Shown: positions 24,253 through 33,425 of the stretch, piece after piece | Layout of the letters: every line of letters starts with the position of its first letter | Position numbering within the stretch: position 1 is the first letter of the stretch | NCBI GenBank assembly: GCA_011389955.1 | Contig: JAABTI010000003.1 | Location: 1-34,973, forward strand | DNA from: Paracoccaceae bacterium | GTDB lineage: Bacteria; Pseudomonadota; Alphaproteobacteria; Rhodobacterales; Rhodobacteraceae | Direction of reading: 5' to 3' | Length of the DNA stretch: 34,973 nucleotides | The notes under the pieces: model-generated | The model's input: only the letters and a program-made list of their open reading frames with translations | Told to the model about the DNA's origin: nothing | Databases searched by the model: none | Program-made: the position numbers and the translations under genes

Positions 24253-24280
24253 CGAGCGGGCGCCCGCGGGCGCCCGTTCG
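24253..24280 (+). terminator. Intrinsic-type hairpin after first outer-membrane gene
   Basis: A 12-bp stem with one G-T pair (CGAGCGGGCGCC / GGCGCCCGTTCG) and a CGCG loop, 20 bases after the stop. The T tract that follows is poor, so termination may also need Rho. Confidence 0.7.
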
Positions 24281-24495
24281 TGATTCCGACGAAGGCAATC
24301 CGGATACCTCCGCAGAAGCGAGAACAAGCGCGCAGCCAAGCGAATTCGAAACGGCCCATCGCGAAAATCCGGTCCCGGCGGCCCCTCTCCGACCATTGAT
24401 CGCCCGGGGTCTGCACTGTTACCAAGGCCGTGAAGGAACGAATGGGCGGATCTCGTCCGCGCGTGTGTGCAAATCCCGGAAAGTAGGGGGAAATC

Positions 24496-25086
24496 ATGAT
24501 CAAGATCACAACCGCCGCCACCGCTTTGGCGGTCGCCTTTGGCGCACCGGCCGTTGCCGGTTCCGCCGATCCCGCACCAATGGACCCCGTCGTGCCCGCA
24601 CCGGCCCCCGCGCCGCAGTGGCAAGGCGGCTATGCCGGTGTCGAACTCGGGTTCGGTCATGTCGATGCAAGCCCGGGAGGTAGCGACAGCGGCGTCGTCG
24701 GCGGTCTTATCGCGGGCTACGACTGGCAAAGCGGCAACACGGTCTACGGTGTCGGGTTCGACATCGACGCCACGGGAATGACCTTGCCGGGTGGTATCCT
24801 GGGTGCCGCCGATGTCGATTACGTGGCACGCCTCAAGGGGCGCGTGGGCACGGTGATGGGCAGCAGCCTGGTCTACGGAACCGCCGGCGCGACCCGGATC
24901 GGGTTGTCTCAGGCCGGTGCGTCACTGACGGATAATGGCTGGTTTGCCGGTATTGGCTATGAAACCTTCGTCGCCGAGAACACCACGGTCGGCGGCGAGT
25001 TGCTGTATCACGGCATCGACACGTTCAACGGCGGATCGGATCTTGACGCGACAACGCTGCAACTGCGCGTGGCTTATCGCTTCTGA
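24496..25086 (+). CDS. Outer-membrane beta-barrel protein (second of tandem pair)
   Basis: A 196-residue homologue of the preceding protein with the same architecture: signal peptide MIKITTAATALAVAFGAPAVA|G, a Pro/Ala linker (APMDPVVPAPAPAPQ), an eight-stranded barrel (WQGGYAGVELGFG onward), shared segments such as the ends HQFDNFNGGPDVDANT and HGIDTFNGGSDLDATT, and C-terminal LRVAYRF. The two proteins have diverged clearly in the loops, so the duplication is not recent. The ATG follows AGTAGGGGGAAATC. The 263-base upstream region after the first hairpin leaves room for a promoter; TTGATC-N17-TTACCA is the best but weak match. A hairpin follows the stop and separates it from convergent msrA. 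Confidence 0.88.
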   Translation: MIKITTAATALAVAFGAPAVAGSADPAPMDPVVPAPAPAPQWQGGYAGVELGFGHVDASPGGSDSGVVGGLIAGYDWQSGNTVYGVGFDIDATGMTLPGGILGAADVDYVARLKGRVGTVMGSSLVYGTAGATRIGLSQAGASLTDNGWFAGIGYETFVAENTTVGGELLYHGIDTFNGGSDLDATTLQLRVAYRF

Positions 25087-25110
25087 ACCGGCCGGCGCCG
25101 GATCGGGATG

Positions 25111-25141
25111 ACAAAGGGGGCGCCGCCGGGCGCCCCCTTGT
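25111..25141. terminator. Terminator hairpin between second outer-membrane gene and msrA
   Basis: ACAAAGGGGGCGCC and GGCGCCCCCTTGT form a stem of 13 pairs with one bulged A and a GCCG loop. It lies five bases from the msrA stop and could serve both convergent genes; the sequence after the stem in neither direction is rich in T. Confidence 0.7.
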
Positions 25142-25145
25142 GCGT

Positions 25146-25649
25146 TCACTTCACCCGTTCCGGCAACACCCAGTCGGCGCGCGGGAAATGGCAGGTATAG
25201 CCATTGGGAAGTCGCTTCAGGTAGTCCTGATGCTCCGGCTCCGCCTCCCAGAAATCGCCGACGGGTTCCACCTCGGTCACCACCTTGCCGGGCCACAGGC
25301 CGCTGGCCTCGACATCCGCGATGGTGTCCAGCGCGACCTGTTTCTGCGCGTCGTTCACGTAATAGATCGCCGAGCGATAACTCAGCCCGACATCATTGCC
25401 CTGCCGGTTGATCGTGGTCGGATCGTGGATCTGGAAAAAGAACTCCAGCAACCTGCGATAACTCAGGCGCGCAGGGTCGAACACGATCTCGATCGCCTCG
25501 GCATGGGTGCCGTGGTTGCGATAGGTGGCGTTGGGGACATCGCCGCCGCTGTATCCGACGCGGGTGGAAATCACCCCGTCCATCTTGCGGATCAGGTCCT
25601 GCATCCCCCAGAAACAGCCCCCCGCCAGAACCGCGCGTTCCTCGCTCAT
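25146..25649 (-). CDS. msrA: Peptide-methionine (S)-S-oxide reductase
   Basis: MsrA reduces the S form of methionine sulfoxide in proteins or free methionine, with thioredoxin as electron donor. The 167-residue protein has the catalytic cysteine C12 in [12 protein letters not shown], the [14 protein letters not shown] and [11 protein letters not shown] motifs, and a distal cysteine C153 (GYTCHFP) that may resolve the disulfide. No signal peptide is present, so it is cytoplasmic. Its ATG overlaps the msrB stop (ATGA), so the two repair enzymes for the two stereoisomers are coupled. It ends five bases from a terminator hairpin. Confidence 0.96.
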   Translation of the reverse strand: MSEERAVLAGGCFWGMQDLIRKMDGVISTRVGYSGGDVPNATYRNHGTHAEAIEIVFDPARLSYRRLLEFFFQIHDPTTINRQGNDVGLSYRSAIYYVNDAQKQVALDTIADVEASGLWPGKVVTEVEPVGDFWEAEPEHQDYLKRLPNGYTCHFPRADWVLPERVK

Positions 25650-26095
25650 GTCACATCCTCCACTTGATCCAGGTAATCGCCGTATCCTTCGGCTTCCATG
25701 TCGTCACGATGCACGAAGCGCAGGCTGGCCGAGTTGATGCAATACCGCAAGCCGCCCGCCTCGCGCGGCCCGTCGGGAAAGACGTGGCCAAGATGGCTGT
25801 CGCCGTGCGCGCTGCGCACCTCGGTGCGCGCCATGCCCAGGCTGTTGTCGCCAAGTTCGCGAACATGCGCGGGCTCGATCGGCTTGGTGAAACTGGGCCA
25901 GCCACAGCCCGAGTCGTATTTCGCGCCCGAGGCGAACAGCGGCTCGCCCGACACGATATCAACATAGATGCCCGGCTCATGATTGTTGAGCAACTTGCCC
26001 GAGCCCGGGCGCTCGGTTCCGTTTTCCTGCGTGACCCGGTGCTGTTCCGGCGTCAGGGACGCCACCACATCGGGGTTCCGTTCGTATTTCGGCAT
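25646..26095 (-). CDS. msrB: Peptide-methionine (R)-S-oxide reductase
   Basis: MsrB reduces the R form of methionine sulfoxide. The 149-residue protein has the catalytic cysteine C119 in [14 protein letters not shown] and a resolving cysteine C64 in SGCGWPSF. The two CxxC zinc motifs of many MsrB proteins are missing, so this is a non-zinc form. The ATG at 26095 ([10 protein letters not shown]) follows AAGGAAG; the ORF track starts 14 codons earlier. It overlaps msrA by four bases. A promoter candidate TTGAAT-N16-ATGTTA overlaps the end of queG, which suggests that the pair may be expressed apart from the genes before it. Both Msr proteins lack signal peptides. Confidence 0.95.
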   Translation of the reverse strand: MPKYERNPDVVASLTPEQHRVTQENGTERPGSGKLLNNHEPGIYVDIVSGEPLFASGAKYDSGCGWPSFTKPIEPAHVRELGDNSLGMARTEVRSAHGDSHLGHVFPDGPREAGGLRYCINSASLRFVHRDDMEAEGYGDYLDQVEDVT

Positions 26096-26146
26096 CGTGA
26101 TCTTCCTTTGCATCCGTGGGTCTAACATGGGCCGCACGCGCGAAAT

Positions 26147-27181
26147 TCAACCCGCCCGCAGGCGCCCCACCGCCCAGCGCGCTGCGTCGCGCACGGTTTC
26201 GTCCTCGTCCTCGCACAGGCCCTGCGCCACCTCGCGCAGCGCCGGATCGCCGGAATTTCCGATCGCGTACAGCACGTTGCGCACGAACCTGTTGCGCCCG
26301 ATCCGCTTGATTGGGCTGCCACTGAAATGGGCGCGAAAGGCCGCGTCGTCCAGTGCCGCCAGCTCGGCCAGTCGCGGCGCCATCAAATCGTCGCGGGCAT
26401 GGTATTTCACCTCGCGTGCGCGGGCGGCAAACTTGTTCCACGGGCACACCGCCAGGCAATCGTCGCAGCCATAGATACGGTTGCCCAGAAGCGGGCGCAG
26501 GGCCTCGTCCACCGGGCCGTGATGCTCGATCGTCAGGTAGGATATGCACCGCCGCGCATCCAGTTGGTAAGGCGCGGGAAACGCGTTGGTCGGGCACACG
26601 TCCAGGCAGGCCCGGCAATTGCCACAATGGTCCGCCTCCGGCGTGTCGGTCTCGATGTTCAGCGTCGTGAACACCGATCCGAGGAAAAACCAGCTGCCCA
26701 GCCCCCGCGACACGAGGTTGGTATGCTTGCCCTGCCACCCGATGCCGGCCGCCTGGCCCAGCGGTTTTTCCGGCACCGGCGCGGTATCGACAAATACCTT
26801 CACCTCGCCGCCCGCCTCCGCGATCAGCCAGCGCGCCAACCGCTTGAGTGCCTTCTTCAGCGGATCGTGGTAGTCGCGGTTCTGCGCGTAAACGGAAATC
26901 GCCGCCCGGTCGCGTCGTTCCAGCACCTCCAGCGGGTCATGCCGCGGCGTATAGCTCTGCGCCAGCATGATTACGGTCTGCGCTTCGGGCCACAGCACTT
27001 GCGGCTGCCCCCGCCACTCGGCGCGGTCGGACAGCCATTGCATCTGCCCGTGATATCCCTTGCCCAGAAACGCCTGCAACCGTTCGGGCACCTGCGGCAC
27101 ATCACCGGGCCGGCACAGGCGGCAGGCGTCGAACCCCTCGTCAAGGGCCCGGGCCCGCAATTTGTCCTTCAGGCTGTCCAT
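26147..27181 (-). CDS. queG: Epoxyqueuosine reductase
   Basis: QueG is a cobalamin- and iron-sulfur-dependent enzyme that reduces epoxyqueuosine in tRNA to queuosine, the last step of the pathway. The 344-residue protein has the substrate aspartate region [11 protein letters not shown] (D132), the cluster motif [12 protein letters not shown] (C186, C189, C192, C196) and the second cluster with C212 and [10 protein letters not shown] (C239, C242, C246), followed by a HEAT-like C-terminal part. The track ORF extends 92 codons too far upstream; ATG at 27181 begins [12 protein letters not shown], as relatives do. It lies between a GST gene and msrB on the same strand. Other queuosine genes are not in the window. 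Confidence 0.95.
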   Translation of the reverse strand: MDSLKDKLRARALDEGFDACRLCRPGDVPQVPERLQAFLGKGYHGQMQWLSDRAEWRGQPQVLWPEAQTVIMLAQSYTPRHDPLEVLERRDRAAISVYAQNRDYHDPLKKALKRLARWLIAEAGGEVKVFVDTAPVPEKPLGQAAGIGWQGKHTNLVSRGLGSWFFLGSVFTTLNIETDTPEADHCGNCRACLDVCPTNAFPAPYQLDARRCISYLTIEHHGPVDEALRPLLGNRIYGCDDCLAVCPWNKFAARAREVKYHARDDLMAPRLAELAALDDAAFRAHFSGSPIKRIGRNRFVRNVLYAIGNSGDPALREVAQGLCEDEDETVRDAARWAVGRLRAG

Positions 27182-27243
27182 GACGTCATCCGGCCAGAAA
27201 TACCCGGGCGCGACGCCGCGGGCCGGGGGCCATGCCCCCCTGT

Positions 27244-27909
27244 TCAGAAATCCAGGTCGGCATAATGCACCGGCGGCAGGAACCCCGGCACCTGGTCGGC
27301 CAGGATGCCGCGAAAGGCCGGGCGCGACTTGATCTTGGCATACCAGTCCTTCACCGACTCGGAGCGGTGCCAATCCACGTCGCTGATATAGTCCAGCGCG
27401 CTGATATGCGCGGCGGCGGCGAAATCGGCCAGGGTCATCACGTCGCCGGCCAGCCAACGCCGACGATCCAGAAGCTGCGCCATGTAATCCAGGTGATGCT
27501 TGATCGCGCGCGCGCCGTCCTTGACGTTGCGGCTGTCGGGAAATCCCTGCCCGGTGATCTTCTTGTTGACCCGCTCATACAGCAGCTTCGATGTCACCTC
27601 GTGGTGGAACTTGTCGTCGAACCACGCCACCAGCCGGCGCACCTCGTAGCGCGCATCGGCACCGCGCGGCATCAGTGGCGGCTCGGGATGCACCTCTTCG
27701 AGGTATTCGCAGATCGCCGCGCTTTCGGACATCGTGCGCCCGCCGATCTGCAACACCGGGATCTTGCCCGCCGGATTGCGGCGCAGGAAATCGGCATCCT
27801 TCTCCCAGTAGCGCTCTTCGACCAGCTCGCACTCGATCCGCTTTTCCGCAAGGCTCAGACGCACCTTGCGGCAAAACGGCGACAAAGGAACATGAAACAG
27901 TTTGGCCAT
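27244..27909 (-). CDS. Glutathione S-transferase family protein
   Basis: A 221-residue cytoplasmic protein with an N-terminal thioredoxin-like domain (1-80; active-site region [11 protein letters not shown] with C13, GKIPVLQ, and the glutathione-binding [12 protein letters not shown]) and an alpha-helical C-terminal domain ([17 protein letters not shown]). Such enzymes conjugate or reduce with glutathione; C13 in place of serine or tyrosine suggests a thiol-transferase-like or dehalogenase-like reaction, which is inference. The ATG at 27909 is chosen because it starts [15 protein letters not shown]; the track ORF runs 66 codons further. The gene lies between mtgA and queG, 61 and 62 bases apart, and may be cotranscribed with them. 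Confidence 0.92.
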   Translation of the reverse strand: MAKLFHVPLSPFCRKVRLSLAEKRIECELVEERYWEKDADFLRRNPAGKIPVLQIGGRTMSESAAICEYLEEVHPEPPLMPRGADARYEVRRLVAWFDDKFHHEVTSKLLYERVNKKITGQGFPDSRNVKDGARAIKHHLDYMAQLLDRRRWLAGDVMTLADFAAAAHISALDYISDVDWHRSESVKDWYAKIKSRPAFRGILADQVPGFLPPVHYADLDF

Positions 27910-27970
27910 GGTCGGGTCTTGCCTTCGGTTCTGAGGGGTTGCCCCTCCATGCCCCTTTGACGGGCAGTTT

Positions 27971-28702
27971 TCAATCCTCGAAACAACCCGAGCGCCCATC
28001 GCGGCGGATGGTGGCCGCCCCGTCCAGGATCGCGGCCGCCCGTTTGCGCACCCCGGCCGAGGGCTGCGCCGCGCTGCGCTCCTGCGGCGCCGGCAGGATG
28101 GCGGCAAGGCGCGCGGCCTGTGTCGCGCTCAGCTTGCCGGCGGACACCCCGAAATAGTGTTGCGCCGCCGCTTGCACGCCGAAAACGCCCTCGTCGAATT
28201 CCGCGATGTTGAGGTAGACCTCAAGGATGCGCCGTTTGGACCATGTCAGCTCCACCAGCGGCGTTATCAGCGCCTCCAGCGCCTTGCGCAGCCAGCTACG
28301 CCCGTGCCACAGAAAGGCATTCTTGGCCACCTGCTGCGTTATGGTCGAGGCCCCCCGCTGCCGCCCATCGGCCAGCGCCGCGCGGATCGCCCCCATGTCA
28401 AAGCCCCAGTGCAGGCAGAAATTGGCGTCCTCGGCCGCCACAGCGGCACGCGGCATCTGCGGCGCTATATCCGCCCACGCGACCCAGTCATGCTTGTGTG
28501 TGTCCACGCGCGCCTTCTCGCGCAGCATGTAGGGCGTGCTCGGCGGGTTGATGACCGAATAGGACAGCACCCACAGCACCACGAAGACCGCCGCGATCAC
28601 GACCGCGCGCAGCAGATTGCGCAACACCCGCCGGCGCCACGCCCGCAGGCGATCGGCGATGCTCGCCTCGCGTTTGGTGGATTTGCGTTTGCGGCGTGCC
28701 AT
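27971..28702 (-). CDS. mtgA: Monofunctional biosynthetic peptidoglycan transglycosylase
   Basis: MtgA polymerises lipid II into glycan strands at the outer face of the inner membrane. The 243-residue protein has a basic cytoplasmic N terminus (MARRKRKSTKR), one membrane anchor (about residues 29-51) and a GT51 domain with E91 in EDANFCLHWGFD (catalytic), GASTITQQVAKN and SKRRILEVYLNIAEFDEGVFG. It lacks the transpeptidase domain of class A penicillin-binding proteins. The ATG at 28702 follows a weak ribosome site. It is downstream of gltB, from which it is separated by 84 bases containing a long imperfect inverted repeat. The assignment is firm. Confidence 0.95.
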   Translation of the reverse strand: MARRKRKSTKREASIADRLRAWRRRVLRNLLRAVVIAAVFVVLWVLSYSVINPPSTPYMLREKARVDTHKHDWVAWADIAPQMPRAAVAAEDANFCLHWGFDMGAIRAALADGRQRGASTITQQVAKNAFLWHGRSWLRKALEALITPLVELTWSKRRILEVYLNIAEFDEGVFGVQAAAQHYFGVSAGKLSATQAARLAAILPAPQERSAAQPSAGVRKRAAAILDGAATIRRDGRSGCFED

Positions 28703-28719
28703 GCGCCACAGCTATATGC

Positions 28720-28773
28720 GCGCCGGTGGCCTGAGAAAACCCTTATCCTCGGATCACCCGGGCCAACCGGCGC
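28720..28773. repeat. Imperfect 12-bp inverted repeat between gltB and mtgA
   Basis: GCGCCGGTGGCC (28720-28731) and GGCCAACCGGCGC (28761-28773) pair over 12 bases with one bulged base, with a 29-base gap. It may work as a long-loop terminator after gltB or as a regulator site for mtgA. No T tract follows on either side. Confidence 0.45.
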
Positions 28774-28786
28774 CCACGATGCCCGC

Positions 28787-31700
28787 CTATTCCGCGGGCA
28801 TCGCCTGTTCCTGGTCGTGGCTCAGCGGCTCTGGCAGCTTGTCCAGCATCTCCTTGGGGCAGATCTGCAGGAAATTGCCCTGCTCGATGTCCCAATGTTG
28901 CAGGATATCGGCCGCCTTGCGGCTGCCCGTCTCGGCGGCGTGGCGTTCGATCAGGCCTTTCAGCTCGTCATGCCACCGCGCCACCGTGACCGGGCAGGTC
29001 ACCAGCGTTTCCATGTTCATCAACTGGCTCGCCAGGCCGTCGGGGTCATGCAGGTAGGCCATGCCGCCGGTCATGCCCGCGCCGAAATTGGACCCGATGC
29101 TGCCCAGGATCACCGCAACGCCGCCGGTCATGTATTCGCACCCGTTCGATCCGCAGCCCTCGATCACCACGTGGGCGCCCGAGTTGCGCACCGCGAATCG
29201 TTCGCCGGCGCGGCCCGCCGCAAACAGGTGGCCACCGGTTGCGCCATACAGCACGGTGTTGCCGATGATCGTGTTCTCGCTCGCGATCAGCGGGCTTGCC
29301 ATCGGCGGGCGCACCACGATGGTGCCACCCGACAGGCCCTTGCCGACATAATCGTTGGCGTCACCCGACACTTCCAGCTTCAGGCCCGGCGCAGCGAACG
29401 CGCCCAGGCTCTGACCCGCGCTTCCCGACAGTTTCACCGTCAGGTGGTCGGGCTGAAGCGTGTTGCGCATGCCGAACCGCTTGACGATATGGCTGCTGAT
29501 GCGGGTGCCCACGGTGCGGTCGGTGTTCTGCACCGCGTAGGATAGCTGCATCTTCTCGCCATCCTCCAGGAACCGCTCTGCATCGCGCACGATCTCGGCA
29601 TCCAGCGTGTCGGAGACCGCATTGCGCGGCTTGAGCCGATCATAAGTGATATCGGCCGCGCCATCGACGGTAATCAGCATCGGGTTCAGGTCCAGGTCGT
29701 CAAGGTGCGCGCTGCCGCGGCTCACCTGAGACAGCAGGTCTGCACGCCCGATCACCTCGTCAAGGCTGCGCGCGCCGATGCTGGCCAGGGTTTCCCGCAC
29801 CTCCTGCGCGTAGAAGGTAATCAGGTTCACCACCTTGTCGGCGCTGCCGGTGAACTTGGCGCGCAGGTCTTCGTCCTGCGTGCAAACGCCCACGGGGCAG
29901 GTGTTGCTCTGGCACTGGCGCACCATGATGCAGCCCATCGCGATCAGCGCGGCGGTGCCGATGCCGTATTCCTCGGCCCCCATCATCGCCGCCATGACGA
30001 TATCGCGCCCGGTGCGCAGCCCGCCATCGGTGCGCAGCGTGATCCGCTCGCGCAGCTTGTTCATGGCCAGAACCTGGTGCGCCTCTGTCAGGCCCATTTC
30101 CCATGGCAGACCGGCATACTTGATGCTGGTCGCCGGGCTGGCCCCGGTGCCGCCATTATGCCCCGAGATCAGAATCACGTCGGCCTTGGCCTTGGCCACA
30201 CCCGCCGCGATGGTGCCCACGCCCGAGGAGGCCACCAGCTTGACTGTCACCTTGGCGCGCGGGTTGATCTGCTTGAGGTCATAGATTAGCTGCGCCAGGT
30301 CCTCGATCGAGTAGATGTCGTGGTGCGGCGGCGGCGAGATCAGCGTCACACCCTTGGTCGAATGGCGCAGCCGCGCAATCAGGTCGGTGACCTTCATGCC
30401 CGGTAGCTGCCCGCCCTCGCCGGGCTTGGCGCCCTGCGCGACCTTGATTTCGAGTTCCTCGCATTGGTTGAGGTATTCCGCCGTCACGCCGAATCGCCCC
30501 GATGCGACCTGCTTGATCTTGGCGCTGGGGTTGTCGCCGTTTGGCTCGGGCACGAAATGCGCCGGGTCTTCTCCCCCCTCGCCGGAGTCGGATTTCGCGC
30601 CGATCCGGTTCATCGCCACGTTCAGCGCCTTGTGCGCCTCGGGGCTCAGCGCGCCCAGGCTCATCCCCGGTGTCACGAACCGCTTGCGGATCGCGGTGAT
30701 GCTCTCCACCTCTTCCAGCGCGACCGGCTCGCCCAGCGGTTTGAACGCCAGCAGGTCACGCAGGTGGATGGGCGGGCTGGCCTGCATCCGCGCGGTGTAT
30801 TGCTTCCACATCTGGTAGGAGGCGCCGTTGCACGCCGCCTGCAACAGGTGCATGGATTGCGCGCCCCATGCATGCGTCTCGCCCTTGGTGCGCGCCTTGT
30901 AGAACCCGCCGATCGGCAACACGTCGCGCCCGCCGCGCCAGCCCAGCTCGTGCACTTCCTCGGCCTTGCGCTGAATCCCGCTGACGCCGATGCCGCTGAT
31001 CCGGCTCAGCATGCCGGGGAAATACTCGGCGCACATCGCCCGGCTCAGGCCCACCGCCTCGAAGTTCAGGCCGCCACGGTAGGACGAGACCACGCTGATC
31101 CCCATCTTCGCCATGATCTTCAGCAGGCCCTGGTCGATCGCCTCGCGATAGCGGCGCACCGCCTCGGTCAGGGTGCATTCCAGCAACCCGCGCTCGATCC
31201 GGTCGGCCAGGCTGTCCTCGGCGAGGTAGGCGTTGACCACGGTCGCGCCACAGCCGATCAGAACCGCGAAGTAATGCGGGTCGATGCATTCCGCCGACCG
31301 CACGTTGAGCGAACAGAAGGTTCTCAGCCCCTTGCGCGTCAGGTGGCTGTGCACCGCGCTGGTGGCCAGGATCATCGGCATCGCCACCCGGTCCTCGGAC
31401 TGGTGCTGATCGGTCAGGATCAGGTGCCCCGTCCCCGAGCGCACGGCATCCTCCGCCTCGGCGCGGATGCGCTCCAGATCCTTGCGCAGGGCGTCCGTGC
31501 CCGCCCCGGCCGGGAAGGTGCAGTCGATCTCGTGCACCGCTGCATTGAAATGGCTGGTCAGTTCCTCCCACTGCGCGTTGCCCACGAACGGGCTTTCCAG
31601 CACCAGGATCTCGGTCTGCGCGCTGCTTTCGTCCAGCACGTTCTTGAGATTGCCGAACCGCGTCTTCAGGCTCATCACCCGGAATTCGCGGATCGAATCG

Positions 31701-33328
31701 ATCGCCGGGTTCGTCACCTGGCTGAAGCTCTGGCGGAAATAGTGGCTCAGCGGGCGATATGTCTTGGACAGCACCGCGCTGGGCGTGTCGTCGCCCATGC
31801 TGGCCAGGGTTTCCTTGCCGTCCTCGGCCATCGGCGCAAGGATCTGTTCCAGCTCCTCGATGCTGTAACCGGCCGCGATCTGGCGCTTGCGCAATTCCCC
31901 GCCCGAAAAGATCGGCTTTTCCGAAAGTCCCAACAGGGCCTCGTCCAGGTCCTTGATCCGGCCCACCCATTCGCCGAAGGGCTGGCTGGCCGCCAGGGCG
32001 TCCTTGATGTCGGTATCGTGGAAAACCTTGCCCTCGGTCATGTCCACGGCGATCATCTGCCCCGGTCCCAGGGCGCCCTTTTCGCGCACGGTGGCTTCGT
32101 CGACCACCACCATGCCTGCCTCGGACCCCGCGATCAGCAGGCCATCGCCCGTCACGACATAGCGCATCGGCCGCAATCCGTTGCGGTCCAGCCCGGCACA
32201 AACCCAGCGACCATCGGTCATGGCCAATGCGGCGGGGCCGTCCCACGGCTCCATCACCGCGTTGCAATAGGCATACATGTCACGCCACGCCGGCGGCAGT
32301 TCCACGCGCTGCTTGGACCACGATTCGGGCACCAGCATGGTTTTCGCCATCGGCGCGTTGCGGCCCGCGCGCACCAGCACCTCGAACACCGCGTCCAGCG
32401 CGGCGCTGTCGGACGATCCTTGCGCGACGATCGGCTTGATCTCCTCGGCCATGTCGCCGAACGCGGCGCTGGCCATGCGGATCTCGTGGCTCTTCATCCA
32501 GTTCAGGTTGCCGCGCAGGGTGTTGATCTCGCCATTATGGGCCAGCATGCGGAACGGCTGCGCCAGCCACCACTGGGGAAAGGTGTTGGTGCTGTAGCGC
32601 TGGTGGTAGATCGCGAACGCGCTCTCGAACCGCTCATCCTGCAAGTCGGGATAGAACTCCGCCACCTGCTCGGCCAGCATCATGCCCTTGTAGATGATGC
32701 TGCGGCACGACAGCGATGCGATATACAGTTCCGTCACCTGGGCGGCGGCGGCGGCCTTTTCGATCCGGCGGCGGATCACGTAAAGCTCGCGCTCGAAGGT
32801 CTCTTCGTCCACGTCCTTGGTGTTCGAAATCAGGATCTGTTCGATCTCGGGGCGCGTGGCGTTGGCCTTTTCACCCAGGCAGCCGATATGCACCGGCACG
32901 TGCCGCCAGCCATAGATGTAATAGCCCATGCGCAGCACTTCGGTTTCCACGATGGTGCGGCACGTTTCCTGCGCGCCGAAGTTCGAGCGCGGCAGGAATA
33001 CCTGGCCGACCGCCATCAGGCGGCTGGTGTCGGGCTCGTGCCCGGTGCGGCGGATCTGGTCGTAAAAGAACGGTGCCGGGATTTGCACATGAATGCCGGC
33101 ACCATCGCCGGTCTTGCCGTCGGCATCCACCGCGCCGCGATGCCAGATCGCCTTGAGCGCATCAATGCCGGCCTCGACGACACGGCGCGCCGGTTTGCCG
33201 TCGATCGACACGACAAGGCCCACCCCGCAGGATGAATGTTCATCCGTTTCGGAATACATGCCGTTCTCGGCCATCCACTTGCGCTTGGCTTCTTCGGCCG
33301 CGGCCCAGTTGTGATCCAGTTTCGTCAT
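28787..33328 (-). CDS. gltB: Glutamate synthase (NADPH) large subunit
   Basis: GltB is the catalytic subunit of GOGAT: it frees ammonia from glutamine and adds it to 2-oxoglutarate, making two glutamates. The 1513-residue length fits. Domains in order: a short propeptide, then the class-II glutamine amidotransferase with nucleophile C34 (HSSCGVGL; residues 34-430), the central domain (about 480-770), the FMN-binding synthase domain (about 820-1190) with the 3Fe-4S cluster motif CIMVRQCQSNTCPVGVC, and the GXGXG beta-helix (about 1270-1460). The ATG at 33328 follows AAAGGAAGG. The gene follows gltD after 97 bases, the reverse of the E. coli order. ORFs of up to 923 codons on the opposite strand are shadows. 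Confidence 0.98.
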   Translation of the reverse strand: MTKLDHNWAAAEEAKRKWMAENGMYSETDEHSSCGVGLVVSIDGKPARRVVEAGIDALKAIWHRGAVDADGKTGDGAGIHVQIPAPFFYDQIRRTGHEPDTSRLMAVGQVFLPRSNFGAQETCRTIVETEVLRMGYYIYGWRHVPVHIGCLGEKANATRPEIEQILISNTKDVDEETFERELYVIRRRIEKAAAAAQVTELYIASLSCRSIIYKGMMLAEQVAEFYPDLQDERFESAFAIYHQRYSTNTFPQWWLAQPFRMLAHNGEINTLRGNLNWMKSHEIRMASAAFGDMAEEIKPIVAQGSSDSAALDAVFEVLVRAGRNAPMAKTMLVPESWSKQRVELPPAWRDMYAYCNAVMEPWDGPAALAMTDGRWVCAGLDRNGLRPMRYVVTGDGLLIAGSEAGMVVVDEATVREKGALGPGQMIAVDMTEGKVFHDTDIKDALAASQPFGEWVGRIKDLDEALLGLSEKPIFSGGELRKRQIAAGYSIEELEQILAPMAEDGKETLASMGDDTPSAVLSKTYRPLSHYFRQSFSQVTNPAIDSIREFRVMSLKTRFGNLKNVLDESSAQTEILVLESPFVGNAQWEELTSHFNAAVHEIDCTFPAGAGTDALRKDLERIRAEAEDAVRSGTGHLILTDQHQSEDRVAMPMILATSAVHSHLTRKGLRTFCSLNVRSAECIDPHYFAVLIGCGATVVNAYLAEDSLADRIERGLLECTLTEAVRRYREAIDQGLLKIMAKMGISVVSSYRGGLNFEAVGLSRAMCAEYFPGMLSRISGIGVSGIQRKAEEVHELGWRGGRDVLPIGGFYKARTKGETHAWGAQSMHLLQAACNGASYQMWKQYTARMQASPPIHLRDLLAFKPLGEPVALEEVESITAIRKRFVTPGMSLGALSPEAHKALNVAMNRIGAKSDSGEGGEDPAHFVPEPNGDNPSAKIKQVASGRFGVTAEYLNQCEELEIKVAQGAKPGEGGQLPGMKVTDLIARLRHSTKGVTLISPPPHHDIYSIEDLAQLIYDLKQINPRAKVTVKLVASSGVGTIAAGVAKAKADVILISGHNGGTGASPATSIKYAGLPWEMGLTEAHQVLAMNKLRERITLRTDGGLRTGRDIVMAAMMGAEEYGIGTAALIAMGCIMVRQCQSNTCPVGVCTQDEDLRAKFTGSADKVVNLITFYAQEVRETLASIGARSLDEVIGRADLLSQVSRGSAHLDDLDLNPMLITVDGAADITYDRLKPRNAVSDTLDAEIVRDAERFLEDGEKMQLSYAVQNTDRTVGTRISSHIVKRFGMRNTLQPDHLTVKLSGSAGQSLGAFAAPGLKLEVSGDANDYVGKGLSGGTIVVRPPMASPLIASENTIIGNTVLYGATGGHLFAAGRAGERFAVRNSGAHVVIEGCGSNGCEYMTGGVAVILGSIGSNFGAGMTGGMAYLHDPDGLASQLMNMETLVTCPVTVARWHDELKGLIERHAAETGSRKAADILQHWDIEQGNFLQICPKEMLDKLPEPLSHDQEQAMPAE

Positions 33329-33425
33329 CGTGCTTTACCCTTCCTTTACTCGGTGGGTCAGGACGGCTGTCCTTTTGTTTTATCCCGGTGTCTCGGCGCA
33401 CCGACGGAATACCGACGTGATACCG
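33329..33425 (-). other. gltD-gltB intergenic spacer with small hairpins
   Basis: The 97-base spacer holds a 5-bp hairpin AGGAC-N4-GTCCT (33360-33373) and two copies of ACCGACG eleven bases apart. No promoter is convincing, so gltB is probably read through from gltD. The hairpin could stabilise or partly end the gltD message. Confidence 0.35.

Noticed and set aside
28157-29545. 462-codon plus-strand ORF opposite mtgA and gltB
   Set aside because: It runs antisense through two firm genes with biased composition; treated as a shadow.
30464-33235. 923-codon ORF on the plus strand opposite gltB
   Set aside because: It lies wholly inside gltB in antisense. Its product is rich in His, Arg, Gln and Leu without any family motif, which is the usual shadow of a GC-rich gene.
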